From: JAISGQ01 sp045534445
GTDB taxonomy: Bacteria > Bacillota > Clostridia > Oscillospirales > Acutalibacteraceae
NCBI GenBank assembly: GCA_045534445.1
Contig: JAZSJQ010000035.1
Location: forward strand, 1 to 64,000
DNA length: 64,000 nt
Direction: 5' to 3'
Under the pieces are notes generated by a model. The model made no database searches. It saw nothing but the letters and a program-made list of their open reading frames with translations, and had not been told where the DNA came from. This document shows, piece by piece, positions 15,228-22,801 of this stretch (positions are counted from its first letter, which is position 1; every line of letters begins with the position of its first letter). A program made the position numbers and the translations under genes.

Positions 15228-16444
15228 TATTTCTTCACCTCCGGAACATCCTGCTCTACCATTGCCTTTGCAGGTACAGTTGCATTCTTGCCGACAGTTA
15301 CTCCGCTGCCGACAACCGCTATGCCCCACTTATCCTTATCTGCTACATTTTCGGGTCTTTCACCGACTACCGCGCCTGCTTCAACAACTGCATTCTCATC
15401 AAGGATCGCATACTGTACAACAGCATTCTCCTTGATAACAGCGCCCGGCATGATGATGGAGTCGGTAACTCTTGCACCCTTTTCCACCTTTACGCCTGCG
15501 AACAGAATTGCAAACTCAAGGTTGCCCTCAACTTCACAACCCTCTGCAACCAGAGAATTCTGACATACTGCATTCTTTCCAATATAGTGAGGAGGCATTA
15601 CTGCGCTTCTTGTATAGATGCTCCATGCGGGATCGGAAAGGTCAATGGGAACATTGGGATCAAGAAGATCCATATTTGCTTCCCAGAGAGAATCAATGGT
15701 TCCGACATCCTTCCAGTAACCGTCAAACTCCCATGCCATCATGGTCTCGCCTGCGTTGAGCATGGTGGGCAGAACGTTCTTGCCGAAGTCGTTCTGGCTG
15801 TTTTCATTTGCCTCGTCTGCCTCAAGATATGCACGGAGCTTATCCCATTTGAACATATAGATACCCATTGACGCAAGGTTGCTCTTGGGTACGGGAGGCT
15901 TCTCGTCAAACTCGTAGATGGAGCCGTCGTCATTACAGTTGAGAATGCCGTATCTGGGTGCTTCCTCCATGGGTACTCTGTATACAGCGATAGTGCAGGC
16001 TGCATTCTTTTCCTTATGGTATGCAAGCATTGCGGAATAGTCCATCTTATATATATGGTCTCCCGAAAGAATTACGACATATTCAGGGTTGTATCTCTCA
16101 ATAAACTGAATGTTCTGGTAAATTGCGTTTGCAGTTCCCTTGTACCAGTCACCGCCCTTGCTGCGCTGATAGGGAGGCAGAACATGAACGCCGCCATACA
16201 TTGTATCAAGATCCCAAGGCTGTCCGTTGCCTATATAGTCATTGAGTACCAGAGGCTGATACTGGGTAAGAACACCGACTGTATCAATTCCTGAATTTAC
16301 ACAGTTTGACAGAGGAAAGTCGATTATTCTGTATTTGCCGCCGAAGGGTACGGCAGGCTTTGCAAGATTACGGGTAAGTGTGTACAGTCTGCTGCCCTGG
16401 CCGCCTGCAAGCAGGATGGCTATACATTCCTGTTTTGGTAACAT
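15227..16444 (-). CDS. glgC: Glucose-1-phosphate adenylyltransferase, GlgC catalytic subunit
   Basis: This subunit makes ADP-glucose from glucose-1-phosphate and ATP, the committed step of glycogen synthesis. The 405-aa product shows AILLAGGQGSRLYTLT, KPAVPFGGKYRIIDFPLSN, ILSGDHIYKMDY and EFDEKP, then a beta-helix. ATG 16444 (MLPKQECIAILLAGG) is chosen since AAAGGATG lies 8 bp upstream and the length fits the family; upstream in-frame ATGs have no ribosome binding site. First gene of glgCDA. Confidence 0.95.
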   Translation of the reverse strand: MLPKQECIAILLAGGQGSRLYTLTRNLAKPAVPFGGKYRIIDFPLSNCVNSGIDTVGVLTQYQPLVLNDYIGNGQPWDLDTMYGGVHVLPPYQRSKGGDWYKGTANAIYQNIQFIERYNPEYVVILSGDHIYKMDYSAMLAYHKEKNAACTIAVYRVPMEEAPRYGILNCNDDGSIYEFDEKPPVPKSNLASMGIYMFKWDKLRAYLEADEANENSQNDFGKNVLPTMLNAGETMMAWEFDGYWKDVGTIDSLWEANMDLLDPNVPIDLSDPAWSIYTRSAVMPPHYIGKNAVCQNSLVAEGCEVEGNLEFAILFAGVKVEKGARVTDSIIMPGAVIKENAVVQYAILDENAVVEAGAVVGERPENVADKDKWGIAVVGSGVTVGKNATVPAKAMVEQDVPEVKK

Positions 16445-16814
16445 TTGCTGGTCATCCTTTCTTGAAATCACGAATTTTTTCATGATGCTTCGTTTTATTT
16501 TCTCCGATTTTGTAAAACCGGTTTTCATGCCTGTTTTCAATGCACGATATTAACTGTTTATGCGCCCCTTTCTCAGTATTGACTACCGGACAAACCGCAA
16601 ATACACAATGCACATTTATCCAAATATTATAATATCAAATAACAATGATTAAATCAAGTACTTTTTGTCTGTTTTCTTACAAGCTCTGTGAAAACAATAT
16701 AAATTTTTTGTTGTTTTCCAACAACAAAGTGCTGTACACACAAAAACAAGCATAATTATTATATATTTTGCACAAATAAAGCTCAATTAATGTGCTTTTG
16801 CGTTCTGTAAATAA
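16445..16814. promoter_or_regulatory. glgC upstream region with promoter
   Basis: This AT-rich gap has no convincing gene. Reading on the minus strand, TTGATT (16657-16652), 17 bp and TATTAT (16634-16629) form a plausible promoter, which leaves a leader of about 180 bases before glgC. A small inverted repeat TTTGTTG/CAACAAA lies near 16705-16730, upstream of the -35, and could be an operator. Confidence 0.4.
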
Positions 16815-16846
16815 TAAAAGGTGCATCTCGTTGATGCACCTTTTAT
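16815..16846 (-). terminator. Intrinsic terminator after LURP-one-like gene
   Basis: AAAAGGTGCATC and GATGCACCTTTT pair around TCGTT and end in TTATTA on the minus strand, directly after the stop codon. Confidence 0.85.
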
Positions 16847-16847
16847 T

Positions 16848-17345
16848 TCAGAAATCTCTTTCAGTTGTTACAAAGCGCCAGAATTCAATACAGGCGATCA
16901 GCAGACATACCTCTGCCTCAGCCTCTCTTACAATGTCACACACAAAATCCGCGCCCGAACGCTTTATCGTCATTATAATTTCATCTTCACTGTCCACCAG
17001 TTTATAATCACGGAAGGTCAGTCGTTCGGAATTCTCTATGAACTTATATTCAAGTCCTTCTATATGCGCAAATTCCACATGGTCCGTTGAATCCATATCA
17101 AGGGAATCATCGTAATGACCTATTTTTTCATTGCCAAAAAACAGAGGATAGCCATACATTATATCTTCCACATCAACAGGCGCCATATCTACAGTAGCAA
17201 TCCTTACCTGTGCCTTGGTGTACAGAAGTCGCTTGGGATGTGCATAATCCACTTCCACACTGTAATACCTGAGTTTGTTTTTTTCATCGTAGATATTTAT
17301 GTATTCATCAAATCCGCTGATTTCTCTTTTAAGTCTGAATCTCAT
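16848..17345 (-). CDS. Unknown protein, possibly LURP-one/tubby-C fold
   Basis: The 165-aa cytosolic protein starts MRFRLKREISGFDEYINIYD; ATG 17345 is chosen because GGAGGTG precedes it. The alternation of short beta strands (YINIYDEKNKLRYYSVEV, KAQVRIATVD, EIIMTIKRSG) with a C-terminal hydrophobic helix (AEVCLLIACIEFW) recalls the LURP-one-related family, where a beta barrel wraps a C-terminal helix. This is a fold-level guess without a diagnostic motif. It is a single gene with its own terminator. Confidence 0.55.
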   Translation of the reverse strand: MRFRLKREISGFDEYINIYDEKNKLRYYSVEVDYAHPKRLLYTKAQVRIATVDMAPVDVEDIMYGYPLFFGNEKIGHYDDSLDMDSTDHVEFAHIEGLEYKFIENSERLTFRDYKLVDSEDEIIMTIKRSGADFVCDIVREAEAEVCLLIACIEFWRFVTTERDF

Positions 17346-17502
17346 ATATGCACCTCCGCACAAAGTGTTGATGAGGTTTTACACTAATTATTGTAACAAA
17401 CAACAACTATTGTATTGTAACTATAACACATTACATCCTGTTTGAGAAGATGTTTTTGGAAAATTTATATAATTTTTATATAAATTGTGCATTATGCGTT
17501 CA

Positions 17503-18969
17503 TCATTCCTCTGATTCTGTTATATCCTCATCAAATTCATCCCGGTGCTGCTGCACACGCTCATATAGGTTTTCTCTTTCGGAAATGCCGTATTTTTCAT
17601 CTGAACGTTTCTCTGCCTCACTCATCGCAGTTTTCCATCTGGTTCTTGCTTTATCAATGAAATCAAGCAGTGAATCCATTGTCGGGAACATTCTTATGGA
17701 GAATTTACCAAAACCGCCCTTGCACAGCATTGCGCCTGCCACAAAGGAAGTAATCGGCACGGTAAACAGAAGGCCGAAGCTTCCCGCCAGCGCACGGAGA
17801 AGCTCGCTCGCTATGGTTTCCTGATTCATTATATCAATGAGCGCAATATCGTTGAGTCTCAGCATGAGAAGCAGGTGTATCGCACCGCCTACATATGCGA
17901 GTATCAGCGTATTAAGCGATGCACTCATTATATCACTGCCTATTTTAAGTCCCGATGCAGCCATTTCTGCCGCAGTGATATTCGGTGCATGTTCACGCAT
18001 TTCATCAAGTGCCGATGCTATCGATACGCCAACGTCTATCGTTCCTCCGAGAGAGCCGATAAGCACCGCAGCGAACATGATGCCGTTGAGATCGACCTCT
18101 CCGTTTGCAAAATGCAGACCGAGATTTATCGCCTCGCCGCTCGTAAGTCCTGTCATGTGAAGTATCGCATTCATCAATGCGGTGAACAGTCCCGCTACTA
18201 TGACGCCGCCTGTGGCTCCCAGTGCAGCGGCAAGGGTCTTGACAGTGAAGCCGTACACCAGAACGAGAGTCGTTACTATTACAAAAAGGCAGCCCAGTAT
18301 TGCTGCTATGACAGGATCCGTGCCTGCAAGCATCATGGGGAGTATGATAAGAATTATACCTGCACAGGTGACGATAAGAGCAACAAAGGATTTTATTCCT
18401 CTTTTTCCCGTAAGGAACAAAAGCATAATAAGAAAGATCACAAACGCCCAGATAATTGCAGGCATTCTGTGAAAATCAGTTATTGTTCCGTATTCGCGGG
18501 TCACTCCGTCAGCATTTACGGTGAAGAAGCACAGCAGTCTGTCTCCGACCTTACAGAGCTCATATGGTTCTCCTCCCGAAGGATTTGAACGGTCAAACTC
18601 CGCAGAGCGCACCTCTCCCTTTCGGGGACCTGTTATGACTTTTACCTTTACTATCTGTTTCCTTATGCCTTCTTCAATATTATCGCTGTAGCTGCTGCAT
18701 TCTACTACCTCTACAACACAGGTATCCTCGTCATAGCCGTTATAAAGATCTTCATCAACAAAACCAAGATCGGTATAACTGAAATCACTTCCGCTCATAT
18801 CTGTATAGCTCAGTTCTCCGTTTATATACAGATAATCCTCTTCTTCCTCAGGCACACCGCCCATCATGGAAAAATCCATGGAGGAATAATGCGCTATGCC
18901 AACAATGACCACTACTGCAAGAACTATGTATACTACTGCCTTGAACCAGAAAAATCGGTTTCCTTTCAC
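17503..18969 (-). CDS. YibE/F family membrane protein
   Basis: The 488-aa protein has an N-terminal membrane anchor (about 10-27), an external beta-rich domain (about 45-165), seven or so further membrane segments (about 170-420) and a charged cytosolic tail. ILIGSLGGTIDVGVSIASALDE and GLKIGSDIMSASLNTLILAYVGG are typical of the YibE/YibF transporters, a family without an assigned substrate. Start is GTG 18969 with AAAGGATTG upstream. It appears to be a single gene. Transport of an ion or small molecule is only inferred from the family. Confidence 0.8.
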   Translation of the reverse strand: MKGNRFFWFKAVVYIVLAVVVIVGIAHYSSMDFSMMGGVPEEEEDYLYINGELSYTDMSGSDFSYTDLGFVDEDLYNGYDEDTCVVEVVECSSYSDNIEEGIRKQIVKVKVITGPRKGEVRSAEFDRSNPSGGEPYELCKVGDRLLCFFTVNADGVTREYGTITDFHRMPAIIWAFVIFLIMLLFLTGKRGIKSFVALIVTCAGIILIILPMMLAGTDPVIAAILGCLFVIVTTLVLVYGFTVKTLAAALGATGGVIVAGLFTALMNAILHMTGLTSGEAINLGLHFANGEVDLNGIMFAAVLIGSLGGTIDVGVSIASALDEMREHAPNITAAEMAASGLKIGSDIMSASLNTLILAYVGGAIHLLLMLRLNDIALIDIMNQETIASELLRALAGSFGLLFTVPITSFVAGAMLCKGGFGKFSIRMFPTMDSLLDFIDKARTRWKTAMSEAEKRSDEKYGISERENLYERVQQHRDEFDEDITESEE

Positions 18970-19076
18970 TTATCATCAATCCTTTTCAATATAAAAGATT
19001 TGCTTTTGGCGATACAATGTATTATACTGATTGTAATTTCATCAAAAGAGAGGTGTCGGGCGCAAAGCCCTTTATT

Positions 19077-19184
19077 ATGAACGAAAAAAACAGAAAAACT
19101 TTTGTAAGAATAGTCTGTCTTGTTCTTGCCGTTATCATGGTATTAGGAACACTGAGTATTGCTCTTACTTCTCTGTTCGGATAA
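19077..19184 (+). CDS. Possible 35-aa single-span membrane peptide
   Basis: ATG 19077 opens a 35-aa frame MNEKNRKTFVRIVCLVLAV followed by IMVLGTLSIALTSLFG: a basic N-terminus and one hydrophobic helix, like many short Firmicute membrane peptides. The last 42 bases overlap the 3' end of the Gx transporter gene on the other strand. No good ribosome binding site is close to the ATG; AGAGAGG lies about 20 bp upstream, next to an in-frame GTG at 19053. Real translation is uncertain. Confidence 0.4.
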   Translation: MNEKNRKTFVRIVCLVLAVIMVLGTLSIALTSLFG

Positions 19185-19670
19185 TCCGCCTGTCCTGCCT
19201 ATAAGAAGTGCAGAAATAAAGCCTGTCAGCGCTCCTGTCAGTGTTCCCGCTGCAAGCAGCGGAGCCAGCAGCCATGCAACCTGAGGAGTCGATGTTATCA
19301 GCACTGCCACAAGCACCTGAGAAGCAATATGCGCAGCTCCTCCCGCGGCACTTACCCCTATTGGCGAAAGTCCTTTGATCCTGAACAGGAGCATCATGAC
19401 TCCAAGGCTCAGTATGCCGCCTGCCGCAGAATACAGAAAACCCGAAAAGCCACCGAACAGAAGTGCAGACAGTGTTACCTTGCACATCATTACCGATGAG
19501 GCATATCCTCTGCCCAGTCTGTACAAGGCAAAAACCACGGCTATATTACTTATACCAAGCTTTATTCCGGGTATACTTACCACTATAGGTACTGTATGCT
19601 CTATGAAGCCGAGTATCAGTGCCGCGGCAGTGAGAAGTGCCGTCAGTGTCAGCTTTTCGGTTCTTTTCAT
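19143..19670 (-). CDS. Gx transporter family membrane protein
   Basis: The 175-aa protein has about five hydrophobic helices and the family pattern LGFIEHTVPIVVSIPGIKLGISNIAVVFALYRLG (cited in part: PGIKLGISNI). This family (Hpre_diP_synt_I) was once annotated as a heptaprenyl diphosphate synthase component; it resembles substrate-binding S components of transporters and often sits beside ApbE and FMN-binding proteins. Here it is divergent from an apbE gene about 100 bp away, which fits a flavin or quinone-related role. The ligand is unknown. Confidence 0.8.
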   Translation of the reverse strand: MKRTEKLTLTALLTAAALILGFIEHTVPIVVSIPGIKLGISNIAVVFALYRLGRGYASSVMMCKVTLSALLFGGFSGFLYSAAGGILSLGVMMLLFRIKGLSPIGVSAAGGAAHIASQVLVAVLITSTPQVAWLLAPLLAAGTLTGALTGFISALLIGRTGGLSEQRSKSNTQCS

Positions 19671-19773
19671 CCCGCAGTCCCCTTCATTTTACAGCTATCT
19701 TTAGCAGTATACCACACTTTTTTATTCATTTCTGCAACAATTTGTTAATTTATAAATTCTCTCGGTGATTATT

Positions 19774-20745
19774 ATGCGACGCTTAGGTGTTTTTATTTTA
19801 TCCGTTCTGCTGTGTTTTTCTCTCTGCGCCTGCTCGGAAAGTAAAAGTGATGCCGAAAAGTTTTCCCGCACCGAATTCATCTTCGGTACTGTTGTCACGC
19901 TCACCGTTTATGCCGAGGATGACAGTTCGCTCGATGGTGCCTTCAAGCTTTGCAGAAACTATGAAAACCTTTTCAGCAGCAGTATAGAAGGCAGTGATAT
20001 TTGGCGGATAAATCACTCGGCAGGCGAAAGTGTTGCCGTAAGCAGCGAGACCGCTGAGCTTATTCTGCTTTCCCTTGAGTACTCCCGTCTGACAGACGGA
20101 GCCTTTGATATTACCATTGCCCCCATTTCTGCTTTATGGGGCTTTTCCGATGAGCAGCCGTCCGTCCCGGAAAGGGACAGAATAAACGAGCTTCTCCCCC
20201 TTGTGGACTATACCGCAGTTGCGGTCGAGGGCTGCAATGTAACCATTCCTGACGGCTGCAGCATAGAGTTGGGCGCAATTGCGAAGGGATATATTTCAGA
20301 TAGGCTTTGCGAATATTTCAAAAGCAGTGATGTCAGTGCTGCTCTCATAAATCTCGGCGGAAATGTTGCCACCACAGGTTCAAAGCCCGACGGCTCTCAG
20401 TGGCAGATAGGTGTACGCAATCCATCGGGTGATTACTCCGATTATGTATGTACACTGTCTCTCAATGAAACAAGTATTGTTACATCCGGCATATATGAGC
20501 GGTGCTTTGATGAGAACGGAATAATGTATCATCATCTTCTCAGCAGTGAGGATGGTTATCCGGTAAACAACGATATCGCTTCCGTTACCATCATATGCAA
20601 AAGCGGCGTTGATGCAGATGCTCTTTCCACATCACTCTATCTCATGGGCTTTGAAAAAGCATTTAATTATGCAGAAAACAGTGAATTTTTTGATGCTGTC
20701 TTTATCCTGCGTGATGGCAGAATATTCAGAACCGACGGAATCTGA
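19774..20745 (+). CDS. apbE: FAD:protein FMN transferase (ApbE), lipoprotein
   Basis: ApbE attaches FMN from FAD to a Ser/Thr of target proteins such as Rnf and Nqr subunits. The 323-aa protein has a signal sequence with lipobox LCAC (Cys about residue 21), FGTVVTLTVYA, ELGAIAKGYISDRL and NLGGNVATTGSKPDG, plus a C-terminal GVDADALST metal/FAD-binding loop. ATG 19774 gives the usual start (MRRLGVF); an in-frame GTG at 19765 is possible. No target substrate protein is found nearby. It is divergent from the Gx transporter gene and ends in a terminator. Confidence 0.92.
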   Translation: MRRLGVFILSVLLCFSLCACSESKSDAEKFSRTEFIFGTVVTLTVYAEDDSSLDGAFKLCRNYENLFSSSIEGSDIWRINHSAGESVAVSSETAELILLSLEYSRLTDGAFDITIAPISALWGFSDEQPSVPERDRINELLPLVDYTAVAVEGCNVTIPDGCSIELGAIAKGYISDRLCEYFKSSDVSAALINLGGNVATTGSKPDGSQWQIGVRNPSGDYSDYVCTLSLNETSIVTSGIYERCFDENGIMYHHLLSSEDGYPVNNDIASVTIICKSGVDADALSTSLYLMGFEKAFNYAENSEFFDAVFILRDGRIFRTDGI

Positions 20746-20755
20746 TACAACTGAA

Positions 20756-20790
20756 AAACAGCGAACGGTAAGCCGTTCGCTGTTTACATA
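20756..20790. terminator. Terminator between apbE and the XRE gene
   Basis: AACAGCGAACGG and CCGTTCGCTGTT pair around TAAG. T's follow on the plus strand (TTTACATAA) and A/T-rich flanks allow termination in both directions. Confidence 0.75.
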
Positions 20791-20799
20791 ATAATCAAT

Positions 20800-21048
20800 T
20801 TACTTCTTTTTAACAAGGTCCTCGACCGGAACATCCAACGCTTCGCTGAAAGCGACAAGCTCGATATCGGTTATTCCTCTCTTGGTCGTTTCCATCTTTG
20901 AAAGAGTGCAGGCATTGATGCTGACATCAAGCTTCTGAAGCTTTTCTACCAGCTGACGCTGTGTCATGCCTTGTGACTCTCTGATTTCCTTGATCTTGGG
21001 GCCGGACAGATTGCGTCCGTCCTCTCCCTGTTTGTTCTGCGTCTTCAT
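20800..21048 (-). CDS. XRE-family helix-turn-helix regulator
   Basis: The 82-aa protein is little more than one HTH domain: IKEIRESQGMTQRQLVEKL, a recognition-helix region NACTLSKMET and DIELVAFSEALDVPVEDL. It should bind DNA as a dimer. ATG 21048 follows GGTGGATG; ATG 21063 is in frame but has a worse ribosome binding site. It is divergent from pncB, about 300 bp away, so pncB is a possible target, but no clear operator was found beyond two imperfect ATATNNAAAANTGTCT-like stretches near 21190 and 21250. Confidence 0.8.
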   Translation of the reverse strand: MKTQNKQGEDGRNLSGPKIKEIRESQGMTQRQLVEKLQKLDVSINACTLSKMETTKRGITDIELVAFSEALDVPVEDLVKKK

Positions 21049-21271
21049 AATATCATCCACCATTACATAATATTAAAGATTTGCATAATACAAAACTGCA
21101 ACTAAATTTTTTCCCACAAACCGATCGTGTTCGCAGCTAAACCGATGCAAACCTTGAATAAATATTAACACATATAAAAACTTATGTCAATATAAAAAGT
21201 GTCTTTATTGTGATAAAACATATTAGATATATGCACTAAAACTTATCTATATTGAAAATTGTCTCTTTTCG

Positions 21272-21300
21272 TTGTATTCCCTTTGTTTATGTTGTATAAT
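21272..21300 (+). promoter_or_regulatory. Sigma-A type promoter of pncB
   Basis: TTGTAT (21272-21277), 17 bp, TATAAT (21295-21300), 43 bp before the pncB ATG. Confidence 0.6.
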
Positions 21301-21343
21301 AAATGACAATCTAATTTGCAATTAATCCTCGGAGGTTGTTTAT

Positions 21344-22786
21344 ATGAAACAAAGCATTGACAATTTGACCATGCTTACAGACTTTTATGAACTTACTATG
21401 GCTAACGGTTATCTGAAGTGCGGAATGGCAGATACCATAGCTTATTTCGATCTTTTCTTCAGAAAAGTCCCCGATAACGGCGGCTATGCCATCATGTCGG
21501 GGCTTGAATCCATCATTAAATATATCGAGGAGCTTCACTTTACCGACGATGATATCGATTACCTTCGTTCACGCGGCTTCTGCGAGGAGTTTCTCGATTA
21601 CCTCAAAAACTTTGAGTTTGCCTGCGATGTATGGGCTATCCCTGAGGGTACCCCTATATTCCCCAACGAGCCCATTGTCAAGGTTCGAGGTCCTGTAATT
21701 CAGGCCCAGTTCATTGAGACTGCCCTTCTTCTTTTTATAAACCATCAGTGCCTTATAACCACCAAGGCTAACCGTATCACCAGAGCCGCCAAGGGCAGAG
21801 CAGTAATGGAGTTCGGCTCCCGCCGCGCTCACGGTGCAAGTGCCGCCATTGACGGCGCACGCGCTGCTTATATCGGCGGCTGTGTCGGTACTGCCTGCAC
21901 CATAAGTGATGAGCTTTACGGCGTAAAGGCTCTTGGTACAATGGCTCACTCCTGGGTTCAGATGTTCCCCTCAGAGCTTGATGCCTTCCGCGCCTACGCA
22001 AGAACCTATCCCGACAACTGCACTCTCCTTGTTGATACTTTCAGCACTCTTAAATCAGGTATCCCCAACGCCATCAGGGCATTCAACGAGGAGGTACTCC
22101 CCCGCGGTTTCAGACCCAAAGGCATCAGAATCGACAGCGGTGATATCACCTACCTTACCACCAATGCAAGAAAAATGCTTGATGATGCAGGTTTCCCCGA
22201 CTGTCAGATATGTGTTTCCAACTCTCTCGATGAGTATCTTATTAAAGAAATGCTTGCTCAGGGTGCGCCTGTTGATTCTTTCGGTGTCGGCGAGCGTCTT
22301 ATTACCGCTTCCTCCACCCCTGTTTTCGGTGCAGTATATAAGCTTGCCGCCGTTGAGCGTGACGGTATTCTTGAACCCAAGGTAAAAATCAGCGACAACG
22401 TTGCAAAGGTCACCATTCCCGGCAATAAACGAGTATGGAGACTTTATGATAACGAAACAGGAAAGGCTATTGCCGATGTACTCACCTGTGCTGATGAAGT
22501 CATCGATGATTCCATGCCCTACGAAATTTTTGACAGTGAGTTCACATGGAAGCGTAAAATTTGCGAAAACTTCACTGCAGTGGAGCTTCTGAAGCCCATT
22601 TTCACAAAGGGCAAGCTTGTCTACGACAGACCTTCCCTAAACGAGATCCGCGAATACTGTGCTGCTCAGGTTTCTACCCTCTGGAACGAGGTCAAGCGCT
22701 TTGAGAATCCTCACGGTTACTATGTTGACCTTTCTCAGAAGCTCTGGGATCTGCGTGCTTCAATGCTCAGCAAGGCAAAGCGCTGA
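21344..22786 (+). CDS. pncB: Nicotinate phosphoribosyltransferase
   Basis: This enzyme makes nicotinate mononucleotide from nicotinic acid and PRPP with ATP, in the Preiss-Handler NAD salvage route. The 480-aa protein contains MLTDFYELTMANGY at the N-terminus, EFGSRRAHGASAAIDGA (catalytic His region), GTMAHSWVQMF, LLVDTF and GIRIDSGDI, all typical. CGGAGG precedes the ATG. A Ca2+ ATPase gene follows after 15 bp, so the two may share a transcript. nadE and pnuC elsewhere in the window act in the same pathway. Confidence 0.96.
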   Translation: MKQSIDNLTMLTDFYELTMANGYLKCGMADTIAYFDLFFRKVPDNGGYAIMSGLESIIKYIEELHFTDDDIDYLRSRGFCEEFLDYLKNFEFACDVWAIPEGTPIFPNEPIVKVRGPVIQAQFIETALLLFINHQCLITTKANRITRAAKGRAVMEFGSRRAHGASAAIDGARAAYIGGCVGTACTISDELYGVKALGTMAHSWVQMFPSELDAFRAYARTYPDNCTLLVDTFSTLKSGIPNAIRAFNEEVLPRGFRPKGIRIDSGDITYLTTNARKMLDDAGFPDCQICVSNSLDEYLIKEMLAQGAPVDSFGVGERLITASSTPVFGAVYKLAAVERDGILEPKVKISDNVAKVTIPGNKRVWRLYDNETGKAIADVLTCADEVIDDSMPYEIFDSEFTWKRKICENFTAVELLKPIFTKGKLVYDRPSLNEIREYCAAQVSTLWNEVKRFENPHGYYVDLSQKLWDLRASMLSKAKR

Positions 22787-22801
22787 ATGCGGAGGATCTA
22801 A

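Noticed and set aside
15183..16026. Several open frames opposite or out of phase with glgC and glgD
   Set aside because: They are shadows of the strongly conserved glgC and glgD coding sequence and lack ribosome binding sites.
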